Below, piece after piece: positions 35,034-42,344 of a DNA stretch of 64,000 nt. Every line of letters begins with the position of its first letter. The stretch's first letter is position 1. Origin of the DNA: Asticcacaulis sp. AND118 (GTDB lineage Bacteria > Pseudomonadota > Alphaproteobacteria > Caulobacterales > Caulobacteraceae); contig NZ_CP084910.1 of NCBI RefSeq assembly GCF_020535245.1, positions 1,216,501 through 1,280,500 on the forward strand. The letters are read 5' to 3'. The notes under the pieces are model-generated. The model saw nothing but the letters and a program-made list of their open reading frames with translations, did not search any database and was not told the origin of the DNA. Made by a program: the position numbers and the translations under genes.

Positions 35034-35660
35034 TCAGATGCGTCCCATGGTCGTCGGGCCTTTGAAAAAGGCGCCGTGCAGGGGCTGATTGTCCGGATCC
35101 AGCCCGGTCATGGCCCAGCGATCGCCGTTTTGGTCGTAGCGCACGGGGCAGGCATTGGGGCTGGAATACATTTCGCCCAGATAGACGCGCGCAATGGCGC
35201 GGAAGGGGATGCCGTGGCAGACGAAGACCGGCACGGCGTCGCCCTTCCTGTGGTCTTCGACCGAGGCGCGGACGCGATCGATGACGGCGGGCAGGCGCTC
35301 GGCATTGTGGGGATAGTGTTTGCCGTCGATATCGAGATCGGGGTTCATATGTTCCAGCATCTCGCGGCGGTGGGTCTCGACCTCATCGATCGTCAGGCCC
35401 TCGAAAATGCCGAAATGCCGCTCGGTCAGGCGTCCGTCGGTGATGACGGGCAGGTCCAGCGCGCGTCCGACGATGTTGGCGGTCTCATAGGCGCGGATCA
35501 GCGGGCTGGCGACGATGCGGGTGATACCCTGATCGGCAAGAAAGCGGGCGGCGACGCGCGCCTGCTCGCGGCCCGTTTCATTGAGCGGAATGTCGGTCGA
35601 GCCCTGAAGCCGCATCTGGGCGTTCCAGTCGGTTTGGCCATGGCGAAGAACGAAGAACAT
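35034..35660 (-). CDS. Histidine phosphatase family protein
   Basis: 208-residue phosphoglycerate-mutase-like phosphatase. RHGQTDWN near residues 7-14 has the catalytic RHG; TERHFGIFEGLT carries the acid residue; VFVCHGIPFR has the second His. Substrate unknown (small phosphorylated metabolite or protein). Upstream of it is a family C palindrome, then a HIT gene in the same orientation. Confidence 0.88.
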   Translation of the reverse strand: MFFVLRHGQTDWNAQMRLQGSTDIPLNETGREQARVAARFLADQGITRIVASPLIRAYETANIVGRALDLPVITDGRLTERHFGIFEGLTIDEVETHRREMLEHMNPDLDIDGKHYPHNAERLPAVIDRVRASVEDHRKGDAVPVFVCHGIPFRAIARVYLGEMYSSPNACPVRYDQNGDRWAMTGLDPDNQPLHGAFFKGPTTMGRI

Positions 35661-35668
35661 TCAATATC

Positions 35669-35773
35669 TCCCCCTCTCCCTTGAGGGAGAGGGTTGGGGT
35701 GAGGGGGATGGTGAGATGGAGTCTCCCCCTCACCCGGTGCTGCGCACCTCCCTCTCCCTAAAGGGAGAGGGGA
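35669..35773. repeat. Family C palindromic repeat, copy 1
   Basis: Outer arms CCCCCTCTCCCTTGAGGGAG and the reverse-type CCTCTCCCTAAAGGGAGAGG, each itself a hairpin, flank CCCCCTCACCC...GGGTGAGGGG. It fills the 35661-35781 gap between two minus-strand genes. Very similar to 38367-38456. Confidence 0.75.
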
Positions 35774-35781
35774 AAATTGAG

Positions 35782-36213
35782 TTACAGCTTCGCCTTGATG
35801 CGCGCGGCTATGTCCTGAAGGTCTTTCAGGTCGGCCATCTGGCCCGACGCGTGGCCCTTCATCGCGCCGTCGGCGTAGCAGGGGATGATGTGGAAATGCA
35901 GGTGAAACACCGTCTGGCCGGCGCTTTCGCCGTTGAACTGCGCGATGCGCACGCCTTCGGGTTCCAGTGCGTCGCGCACGGCGCGGCCGATCTTCTGCGT
36001 ATGATGGATGAGGTTTTGCAAATGCTCGGACGGGATGTCGAACAGGTTGCGCGCCTGCACCTTGGGGATGACCAGCGTATGACCTTTGGACTGCGGAAAA
36101 GCGTCCATGAAACTGAGCACCCGCGCGTCCTCATAGACCTTGGCGCAGGGGATATCTCCGGCCAGAATCTTCGCGAAGATGTTCCTGGGATCGTAGTCCC
36201 CGTACAGGCTCAT
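35782..36213 (-). CDS. HIT family protein
   Basis: 143-residue histidine-triad nucleotide hydrolase/transferase. The HIT motif HLHFHIIP is at about residues 105-112, and the N-terminal IFAKILAGDIPCAKVYED is diagnostic of the Hint/HinT branch. It would hydrolyse AMP-lysine or dinucleoside polyphosphate type substrates. Length is normal. Divergent from crcB across 83 bp. Confidence 0.92.
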   Translation of the reverse strand: MSLYGDYDPRNIFAKILAGDIPCAKVYEDARVLSFMDAFPQSKGHTLVIPKVQARNLFDIPSEHLQNLIHHTQKIGRAVRDALEPEGVRIAQFNGESAGQTVFHLHFHIIPCYADGAMKGHASGQMADLKDLQDIAARIKAKL

Positions 36214-36296
36214 GGCATATCCTTTTGGCGGTATTATTCGGTGTCTTCTCCTTAAAACACTATGATTTGGGGGCCAAGAGGGGTATGAGGCCCTCC

Positions 36297-36677
36297 ATGT
36301 CTAATTTGTTATTGGTCATGATCGGTGGAGCCTTCGGTTCGGCGGCGCGCTATGGACTGGCCCGTCTGTGGCCGGCGGCGGCCATGCCCTTTGGCTGGCC
36401 CATCGGCACGTTTGTTGCCAATCTCGCCGGGGGCCTGCTGATGGGTTTGCTGGCCGGGTGGCTGATGGCCAAGGGTGGCGACGAGCGCCTGCGTCTTCTG
36501 CTGGGCGTCGGCGTTCTGGGCGGTTTCACCACCTTTTCCAGCTATTCGCTGGAGGTGGTGCAGATGCTGGAGCGCCGCGACTACGGGCTGGCGGGGCTCT
36601 ATGCCGTGTCGTCGGCGGTGCTGGCGATTTTGGCCGTCATGATCGGTCTGTTTGTGTTTCGGAAAGTGGCCGGATGA
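36297..36677 (+). CDS. crcB: Fluoride channel CrcB/Fluc
   Basis: 126-residue, four-helix dimeric fluoride exporter. Blocks: MIGGAFGSAARYGLARL, GTFVANLAGGLLMGLL, GVGVLGGFTTFSSYSLEV (phenylalanine-lined pore region). The ATG at 36297 gives the usual N-terminus and has GAGG 6 bases upstream; a TTG at 36225 and an ATG at 36285 are less likely. No fluoride riboswitch was recognised in the 83-bp leader. Stop overlaps the rluC-type gene (ATGA). Confidence 0.9.
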   Translation: MSNLLLVMIGGAFGSAARYGLARLWPAAAMPFGWPIGTFVANLAGGLLMGLLAGWLMAKGGDERLRLLLGVGVLGGFTTFSSYSLEVVQMLERRDYGLAGLYAVSSAVLAILAVMIGLFVFRKVAG

Positions 36678-37681
36678 GTAGAGAAGTGAAAACCCTGTAT
36701 GTCGCCGAGGGCGAAGACGGGGTGCGTATCGACAAGTTTTTCAAGCGCCGCTGGCCGCACCTCAACCACATTCAGCTCAACAAGCTGCTGCGGTCGGGGC
36801 AGGTGCGGGTCGATGGCGCGCGCGCCAAGGCCGATACGCGGCTGAGCACCGGTCAGAGCGTGCGCGTGCCGCCGCTGCCCGACGCGCCGACCGAGGAGCA
36901 GCAGAAGCGCGAGCGCGCCGAACTGTCGCCGCAAGAGGTGCGCTACGCCAAATCGCTGGTCCTCTATGAAGACGAGGACGTCATCGCCATCAACAAGCCG
37001 TCGGGGCTGGCGGTTCAGGGCGGCACCAAGACCAAGAACCATATCGATCGGCTGTTGTCGGCCTGGGGCGAGGGGCTGGAGCGCCCGCGCCTGGTGCACC
37101 GCCTCGACCGTGACACGTCGGGCGTCCTGCTGCTGGGCAAGTCACCGAGCGCCGCGGCGCGTCTGGCCGGGGCCTTCGCCAAGCGCAAGGCCTATAAGAC
37201 CTACTGGGCGCTGGTCGCCGGGACGCCGGACCCCAAGGAAGGCGTGATCGACGTACCGCTGGTCAAGAAGGGCTTCAACGACCGCGAAATCGTCATGCCG
37301 GCCGACCCCAAGGAAGTGGGGGCCGAATCCGCCGAGACCGAATACGTGACCCTTTCGCGCGCCGCGCACCGTCTGGCGTGGATGGCCCTGCGACCGCACA
37401 CCGGCCGCACGCATCAGCTTCGTGCCCACATGCAGGCTATCGGTCACTGCATCCTTGGCGACCCCAAGTACAAGGACGAGAAATCCATAGCCTTGTCAGA
37501 AGGTTTGGGGCTTCAGTTGCACCACCGCCGCATCGAGATTCCTCACCCGACGCACGGCACTTTGATCGTCGAAGCGCCGCTCGATCCGGTCATTCAGGCC
37601 GGCTTCGACCGCTACGGCTTCGACGAGCACGAGGCCAGCCCCGAACCGTTCCGCAAAGCCACCCGCGCATCGAGAAGGTAA
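36674..37681 (+). CDS. rluC: RluA/RluC-family rRNA pseudouridine synthase
   Basis: 335-residue pseudouridine synthase. N-terminal S4 RNA-binding domain (DKFFKRRWPHLNHIQLNKLLRSGQVRVDG), then the catalytic domain with PRLVHRLDRDTSGVLLLGKS, in which the Asp of RLDRDTSG is the nucleophile, and PHTGRTHQLRAHMQAIGHCI. It most likely modifies 23S rRNA positions as RluC; RluD-like specificity cannot be excluded. Translationally coupled to crcB by a 4-base overlap and followed 12 bp later by a HAD phosphatase. Confidence 0.88.
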   Translation: MSREVKTLYVAEGEDGVRIDKFFKRRWPHLNHIQLNKLLRSGQVRVDGARAKADTRLSTGQSVRVPPLPDAPTEEQQKRERAELSPQEVRYAKSLVLYEDEDVIAINKPSGLAVQGGTKTKNHIDRLLSAWGEGLERPRLVHRLDRDTSGVLLLGKSPSAAARLAGAFAKRKAYKTYWALVAGTPDPKEGVIDVPLVKKGFNDREIVMPADPKEVGAESAETEYVTLSRAAHRLAWMALRPHTGRTHQLRAHMQAIGHCILGDPKYKDEKSIALSEGLGLQLHHRRIEIPHPTHGTLIVEAPLDPVIQAGFDRYGFDEHEASPEPFRKATRASRR

Positions 37682-37693
37682 CGAGAAGAGCGT

Positions 37694-38365
37694 ATGCGTT
37701 TAGCTGTATTCGACGTCGACGGCACCCTGATCGACAGCCGCGCCTCGATCCACCGCGCGGCGGTGGAGGCGGCGAAGGTGCTCAACCTCACCCCGCCGAC
37801 CTACGATGAGGTGCGCGCTATCGTCGGCCTGTCGCTGTTCGAGGCGCTGCAGGCCATGCGCCCGGACCTCGATCCGGAAACCGTGGCCGCCTATACGCGC
37901 GAATTTCAGAACGCCTTCCTGACCTTCCACGCCGATCCGGACTTCAACGAGGCCCTGTACCTGGGGGCGCAGGAGATGCTGGAGCGGCTGAAGACCGACA
38001 ACTGGCTGATCGGCATGGCGACGGGCAATTCGCGCCGCGGCGTGACGCGCATCGTCGACAAGCACGGCTGGGGTCACCTGTTCGATGTCACCTACTGCGC
38101 CGATGACGGCCCGTCCAAGCCGCACCCGCACATGCTTCAGTGCAATCTGACGGCGCTGGGCGTGGGCAGGCATCAGGCGGTGATGATCGGGGACGCGACG
38201 CACGATATGCGCATGGCGCGCGCGGCCCAGGTGCAGGCCATCGGCGTGTCGTGGGGCTTCCATACGATCGAAGAACTGCAAGCCGCCGGCGCGCATCATA
38301 TCGTGCACGATTTCACGCAACTGGGCGCGGTGCTGGATGGTTTCGTGCCGGAGTTGATAGATTAA
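37694..38365 (+). CDS. HAD-superfamily phosphatase (phosphoglycolate-phosphatase-like)
   Basis: 223 residues. Motif I FDVDGTLIDS (nucleophile Asp near residue 7), a helical cap at about 15-85, motif II MATGNSR, motif III Lys in GPSKPHPHM, motif IV MIGDATHDMRMA. In the rluC operon; such HAD genes commonly follow rluC in Caulobacterales and Rhodobacterales. Substrate unknown. A family C palindrome begins 1 base after the stop. Confidence 0.9.
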   Translation: MRLAVFDVDGTLIDSRASIHRAAVEAAKVLNLTPPTYDEVRAIVGLSLFEALQAMRPDLDPETVAAYTREFQNAFLTFHADPDFNEALYLGAQEMLERLKTDNWLIGMATGNSRRGVTRIVDKHGWGHLFDVTYCADDGPSKPHPHMLQCNLTALGVGRHQAVMIGDATHDMRMARAAQVQAIGVSWGFHTIEELQAAGAHHIVHDFTQLGAVLDGFVPELID

Positions 38366-38366
38366 A

Positions 38367-38456
38367 CCCCCTCTCCCTTGAGGGAGAGGGTTGGGGGTGA
38401 GGGGGGCTTCCCCCTCATCCGGCCTTTCAGGCCACCTTCTCCCTCAAGGGAGAAGG
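38367..38456. repeat. Family C palindromic repeat, copy 2
   Basis: Starts CCCCCTCTCCCTTGAGGGAG and ends with CTTCTCCCTCAAGGGAGAAG; the centre has GGGGGTGAGGGGG opposite CCCCCTC. Same architecture as 35669-35773. It lies between two co-oriented genes and ends 13 bases before the ATP12-type gene. Confidence 0.75.
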
Positions 38457-38469
38457 AAGGGAGCTATTC

Positions 38470-39213
38470 ATGACCTACAAAGCCGAAGCGCCGTCGAAGC
38501 GCACCGATCAGATCGGCTCGAAGCCGAAACGTTTCTGGAAGATCGTCGAGATCAAGGCCGAAGGCGCCGGCTTCGGCGTGACGCTGGATGGCCGTCCGGT
38601 GAAGACGCCCAAGGGCGAAGCCCTAAGCCTGCCGAATTTTGCTCTAGCGGCATTGGTCGGACGCGAATGGGAAGCCGTCGAAGAGACGGTCGATTTCACC
38701 GCCATGCCGCTGACGCGTCTGGGCTTTGCGGCGCTCGATCATATGAAGTCGGGTCTTGAGGCCGCTCTGGCCGAAGCCGCGCGCTTCACCGAAACCGATC
38801 TGGTCTGCTACCCCTCCGACTATCCGCAAGCTCTGATCGCGCGCGAGCAGGCGGCGTGGGGGCCGGTGATCGACTGGCTAAACAGCGAACTGGGGCTTAT
38901 GTTCGTGCAACAGACCTCGCTGATGGCCCGTGGTCAGCCCGATGAAACCATAGACGGCGTCAAGGCGATCCTCACCGAAGCATCGGTCTATGCCCGCGCC
39001 GGCCTGATGGCGGCGATACCTCTGCTGGGGTCGGTGGCGCTGGCGTTGGCGCTGTACAAGGGCCGCCTGAGCGCCGAAGAGGCCTTCGCGGCGTCGCGTG
39101 TCGGCGAAACCTTCCAGAAGGAAACCTGGGGCGAGGACGCCGAGGTGCAGCAGCGCGAAGCCAGCCTGAGGCGTGATCTGGCCAGTCTCGACGTGTGGTT
39201 CAGAGCGCTGTGA
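38470..39213 (+). CDS. ATP12-family F1-ATPase assembly chaperone
   Basis: 247 residues, ATP12 chaperone family, which binds the F1 alpha subunit during ATP synthase assembly. Diagnostic blocks: RFWKIVEIKAEGAGFGVTLD, GRPVKTPKGEALSLP, EWEAVEETVDFTAMPLTRL, and TDLVCYPSDYPQALIAREQ. An AAGGAAGGGAG site precedes the ATG, some of it supplied by the family C element. Ends 14 bases inside the convergent DUF962 gene. Confidence 0.9.
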   Translation: MTYKAEAPSKRTDQIGSKPKRFWKIVEIKAEGAGFGVTLDGRPVKTPKGEALSLPNFALAALVGREWEAVEETVDFTAMPLTRLGFAALDHMKSGLEAALAEAARFTETDLVCYPSDYPQALIAREQAAWGPVIDWLNSELGLMFVQQTSLMARGQPDETIDGVKAILTEASVYARAGLMAAIPLLGSVALALALYKGRLSAEEAFAASRVGETFQKETWGEDAEVQQREASLRRDLASLDVWFRAL

Positions 39214-39538
39214 GCCGTTGCTCGGCCTCGGCGCGGCGCGTGTTCAGCCGTCCGGTGAGCCACAGGGCGAACATGTGGTAATCGCCCATGAACGACCACA
39301 GCGGATAGGTGAAGGTCGCCGGACGGTTCTTTTCGACGAAGAAATGCCCGATCCACGCAAAACCGTATCCGGCGACCAACCCGGCCAGCAGCCACAGGGG
39401 CTGACGCTGGGCCAAAGCCATGATCAGGGCCGCGATGCCGAGGCTTGAGCCGATATAGTGCAGGGCCCGTGTGCGCGAACGGCTGTGTTCGCTGAGATAG
39501 AAGTCGAAAAACGCCGAATAGGTGGTGTGACGCGTCAT
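39200..39538 (-). CDS. DUF962 / Mpo1-like membrane protein
   Basis: 112 residues. Pattern SAFFDFYLSEHSRSRTRALHYIGSSLGIAAL, then two or three helices and WIGHFFVEKNRPATFTYPLWSFMGDYHMF, which is the DUF962 family. The yeast relative Mpo1 is a 2-hydroxy fatty acid dioxygenase with metal-binding His; the conserved His residues (HYIG, GHF, DYH) are present. Role in bacteria is unproven. Overlaps the ATP12-type gene by 14 bases at the 3' ends. Confidence 0.87.
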   Translation of the reverse strand: MTRHTTYSAFFDFYLSEHSRSRTRALHYIGSSLGIAALIMALAQRQPLWLLAGLVAGYGFAWIGHFFVEKNRPATFTYPLWSFMGDYHMFALWLTGRLNTRRAEAEQRLTAL

Positions 39539-39660
39539 AGCTTCCTGCCTGAATTTTTATGCAGGAGTATAGCGCATTTTCGCCTTTCACACGAACCGTT
39601 ACAGAAGATGATTGCAAATGTGACGGACGGGGACTTGTTCGCAGGTGCAAAAAGTGATAT

Positions 39661-39674
39661 TGACAGCGCTGTCA
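39661..39674. promoter_or_regulatory. LacI-type operator palindrome overlapping a -35 hexamer
   Basis: TGACAGCGCTGTCA is a perfect 14-bp palindrome with the central CG typical of LacI-family operators, similar in form to sugar-regulator sites in Caulobacter. It overlaps a perfect TTGACA (39660-39665). The matching -10 is poor. The downstream transcript holds two tiny ORFs and a strong terminator. Confidence 0.55.
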
Positions 39675-39701
39675 TCAACTATTTGTGTGTGAAAGCTGAC
39701 A

Positions 39702-39776
39702 ATGGAAAAGCTGATCGAACGTTTCATGGCCGCTCTTCTGGCCCTGGGTTTCGCCCCCGGTTCTGCGGCGAACTAA
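39702..39776 (+). CDS. Tiny ORF 1 (24 residues)
   Basis: 24 codons starting MEKLIERFMAALLALGF; an amphipathic to hydrophobic helix with a Pro/Gly/Ala tail. It sits on a short presumed transcript between the palindrome at 39661 and the terminator at 39897. No strong ribosome site. It could be a leader peptide or a chance ORF in a small RNA. Confidence 0.35.
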   Translation: MEKLIERFMAALLALGFAPGSAAN

Positions 39777-39799
39777 GTAGTAGTGGAAAGAGTAAGACG

Positions 39800-39874
39800 A
39801 TGAAATATCTGGCAAACCTTGCGACGCAAATGATCGTGGCCTGGGCCCGTGCGCACCGCCTGCCGATCGCCTGA
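39800..39874 (+). CDS. Tiny ORF 2 (24 residues)
   Basis: 24 codons starting MKYLANLATQMIVAWARAH. A purine-rich GGAAAGAGTAAGA stretch lies just upstream. Same length as tiny ORF 1 and 23 bp after it, and 22 bp before the terminator stem. The basic, Trp-containing helix could be membrane-active or a regulatory peptide. Not recognised. Confidence 0.4.
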   Translation: MKYLANLATQMIVAWARAHRLPIA

Positions 39875-39896
39875 TCGCGCACCGCAAGACGTCTGA

Positions 39897-39930
39897 AAAA
39901 AGCCGCCGGTCTCCTCACCGGCGGCTTTTT
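39897..39930. terminator. Strong bidirectional terminator
   Basis: 14-bp perfect stem AAAAAGCCGCCGGT (39897-39910) / ACCGGCGGCTTTTT (39917-39930), loop CTCCTC. It ends the small transcript from the left and the GNAT gene from the right, whose stop codon begins at its last base. Confidence 0.9.
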
Positions 39931-41090
39931 CATGTCTGATCGGTCTTCCGAAAGGGGGACAGCTCGGCCTCGTATTCGGCCATCTGCGCCTCGACCGCCG
40001 GGCGCTCCTGTTTCAGATAATGCGCTACGGGCGCGCGCAAGGCGCGGTCGCGGATATAGTGGGCCGAATAGACGCGGTGGGGCAGGTAGCCGCGCGAAAT
40101 CTTGTGTTCGCCCTGCGTCCCGGCCTCGACGCGCTTCAGGCCGTGGGCGATGGCGTAGTCGATGGCCTGATAATAGCAGACCTCGAAATGCAGGAAGGGC
40201 ACCTCGACCCGCGCCCCCCATTGGCGGCCATAGAGGGTGTCATTGCCGCGATAGTTGATGGCCCCGGCCACCGGCTGATCGCCGTCATAGGCAAAGACCA
40301 GCACGATGCGGTCGCGCATCCGCTCGGTAATCAGCGAAAAGAAGTCGCGCGTCAGATAGGGCGAACCCCATTTGCGGTCGTAGGTATCCTCGATAAAGGC
40401 GTGCAGGTGGTCGAGATGCGCCTCGGTGATGTCGGTGCCCGTATGGATATTGAGCGTCAGCGCCGCCTGCACGTCGCGGCGTTCGCGGCGGATGACCTTG
40501 CGCCGGTTGGCCGACAGGGCGCTCAAGAAATCGTCGAACGTCCGATAGCCCTTATTTGTCCACCAGAACTGCTGGTCCTGCCGCATCAGGAGGCCTTCGT
40601 CGCCCATCAGCGCCCATTCGTCCGCGGTGGGGAAGTTGATGTGAAAGGACGACAGCCGGTTGATCTCGCAGATCTGCACCGCCGTGCGGATCAGCGCCGC
40701 GCGCACTTCGCGGTCGGGCGACAGGAGCCGCGCGCCGGTCACCGGCGTGAAGGGCGAGGCGGAGAGAAGCTTGGGATAGTAACGTCCGCCGGCGCGCTCA
40801 TAGGCTTGGGCCCAGCTATGGTCGAAGACGTATTCGCCCATCGAATGGTGTTTGAGATAGAGCGGCATGACGCCGCGCACGGTCCCTTCGTCGTCGGTCA
40901 GCGAAAGGTGATGCGGCACCCAGCCGCTGTCTTCGCCGACGCAGCCCGTCTCTTCGAGGGCATCGAGGAAGGCGTGGCTGTTGAAGGGATTGTCGTCGCC
41001 TTTGAGCCCGTCCCAGACGGTGGGATCGATCTCGCTGATCGATCGGTGCAGGGTGGCGGTCAGACCGGAAGTCGAGGCGGGGAGGGACAT
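39930..41090 (-). CDS. GNAT/FemAB-like acyltransferase (COG3146 type)
   Basis: 386 residues. Recognised from DNPFNSHAFLDALEETGCVG, VPHHLSLTDDEG, GVMPLYLKHHSMGEYVFDHSWAQAYERAG, YYPKLLSASPFTPVTGARLL, and late GAINYRGNDTLYGRQWGA with FEVCYYQAIDYAIAHGLKRVEAGTQGEHK. This is the PF04339 family related to FemAB/GNAT transferases, often annotated as peptidoglycan-biosynthesis or N-acyltransferase, without a proven substrate. Full length. Upstream lies a family B repeat. Confidence 0.87.
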   Translation of the reverse strand: MSLPASTSGLTATLHRSISEIDPTVWDGLKGDDNPFNSHAFLDALEETGCVGEDSGWVPHHLSLTDDEGTVRGVMPLYLKHHSMGEYVFDHSWAQAYERAGGRYYPKLLSASPFTPVTGARLLSPDREVRAALIRTAVQICEINRLSSFHINFPTADEWALMGDEGLLMRQDQQFWWTNKGYRTFDDFLSALSANRRKVIRRERRDVQAALTLNIHTGTDITEAHLDHLHAFIEDTYDRKWGSPYLTRDFFSLITERMRDRIVLVFAYDGDQPVAGAINYRGNDTLYGRQWGARVEVPFLHFEVCYYQAIDYAIAHGLKRVEAGTQGEHKISRGYLPHRVYSAHYIRDRALRAPVAHYLKQERPAVEAQMAEYEAELSPFRKTDQT

Positions 41091-41131
41091 AGTCCCAATC
41101 TAGGCGGTACGCGCCGGGATACAAGATAGAA

Positions 41132-41285
41132 TGAACCACGGAAAACACGGAAAAAGGAGCAGACGGTATCTTCGGCGCGGAGCGTCAGAAAACTATACCT
41201 GCCCCACCCCGATATGGGCCCTTCGGGCGCATCAGAACCGCAACGTTTTCGTGCTTTCTGGGCTTTCCGTGCTTTCCGTGGTTCA
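41132..41285. repeat. Family B inverted-repeat element, copy 1
   Basis: 22-bp arms with one mismatch: TGAACCACGGAAAACACGGA.. (41132-41153) opposite 41264-41285. The arms contain tandem CACGGAAA units. Interior about 110 bp. It lies between two minus-strand genes and ends 6 bases before the RidA stop codon. Confidence 0.8.
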
Positions 41286-41291
41286 AAATCT

Positions 41292-41762
41292 TTAGCGACG
41301 GTCTGCGACTTCGATGATGGCGTCGACTTCGACCGCGAAGCCCAGCGGAATCTTGTAAACGCCTACCGCCGAGCGGGCGTGCTTGCCCGCTTCGCCCAGC
41401 ACGTCGACCATCAGGTTCGAGCAGCCATTGACCACCTGCGGCACGTCGTAGAAGTCCGGACCGGCCTGCACGAAGGCGCCCAGTTTCACCACCCGCAGCA
41501 CATTGTCGAGATCGCCGCCCGCGGCGGCCTTCATCTGGGCCAGCAGGTTGATGCCGCAGACGCGCGCGGCCTCGACCGCTTCTTCCAGCGACACGTCGAC
41601 GCCGACCGTGCCCTTGTGGCGGCCCGTGCCGTCATTGGAAATCTGACCCGAAATATGGACCAGATTGCCGCTGCGCACGAAGGGGACATAGTTGGCGACG
41701 GGCGCGGCCGGGACGGGCAGGGTGATGCCCAGTTCCTGCAGGCGGGCTTCGGTCTTCGACAT
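41292..41762 (-). CDS. RidA-family protein (second copy)
   Basis: 156 residues, YjgF/RidA fold of the longer subgroup that starts with a helical EARLQELGITLP. Contains YVPFVRSGNLVHISGQIS, GVDVSLEEAVEAARVCGINLLAQMKAA and ARSAVGVYKIPLGFAVEVDAII. The conserved active-site Arg of the RidA subfamily (aligned near SAVGVYKIPLG) seems absent, so it may not act as a canonical imine deaminase. AGGAG stands 9 bases before the ATG at 41762, overriding a longer ORF. Divergent from divK. Confidence 0.86.
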   Translation of the reverse strand: MSKTEARLQELGITLPVPAAPVANYVPFVRSGNLVHISGQISNDGTGRHKGTVGVDVSLEEAVEAARVCGINLLAQMKAAAGGDLDNVLRVVKLGAFVQAGPDFYDVPQVVNGCSNLMVDVLGEAGKHARSAVGVYKIPLGFAVEVDAIIEVADRR

Positions 41763-41970
41763 GGATTCGCTCTCCTGAAAAACGATGCCCTGCTTATAGG
41801 CACTCCGGCGGGATGCGTCGATAGGCCGTGTATTTCGCAAATGCGTTGCAAACGCTGTTATTTACACTTTGTTTCCATCCCCTTCACCTCGGCTTAAGAC
41901 AGTTCAGGTAGTTTCCGGGATCACAACACGGCGGGGGCCGCGAATCGTGCCCACAGACGGAACCAGATTT

Positions 41971-42339
41971 ATGAGTGCGAAGAAAGTTCTCATCGTCGAG
42001 GACAACGAACTGAATATGAAGCTGTTTCATGACCTGCTCGATGCGCAGGGCTATGAGACGCTGCAGACCGGCGAAGGGCTGTCGGCGCTGTCGCTGGCGC
42101 GCAAGCACCGTCCGGACCTGATCCTGATGGATATTCAGTTGCCCGAAATCTCCGGTCTTGAAGTCACCAAGTGGCTCAAGGAAGACGATGAACTGTCGCA
42201 TATTCCCGTGGTCGCGGTGACGGCCTTCGCCATGAAGGGCGACGAGGAACGCATCCGCGAAGGCGGTTGCGAGGCCTATATCTCTAAACCGATCTCGGTT
42301 TCGCACTTCCTGGACACCGTCCGCCGCTATCTGGGGTAG
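41971..42339 (+). CDS. divK: Single-domain response regulator DivK
   Basis: 122-residue receiver domain nearly identical in key stretches to Caulobacter Div[72 protein letters not shown]. Phospho-acceptor Asp54, acid pocket E10/D11, switch Thr and Lys present. DivK controls the DivJ/PleC/DivL/CckA pathway that sets CtrA activity and cell polarity. The ATG at 41971 gives the normal DivK length. Five bases upstream of pleD, the known operon arrangement. Confidence 0.96.
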   Translation: MSAKKVLIVEDNELNMKLFHDLLDAQGYETLQTGEGLSALSLARKHRPDLILMDIQLPEISGLEVTKWLKEDDELSHIPVVAVTAFAMKGDEERIREGGCEAYISKPISVSHFLDTVRRYLG

Positions 42340-42344
42340 GCGGC

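Noticed and set aside
36214..36296. Fluoride riboswitch upstream of crcB
   Set aside because: The 83-bp leader shows no pattern I can match to the crcB motif, and it is shared with a divergent gene.
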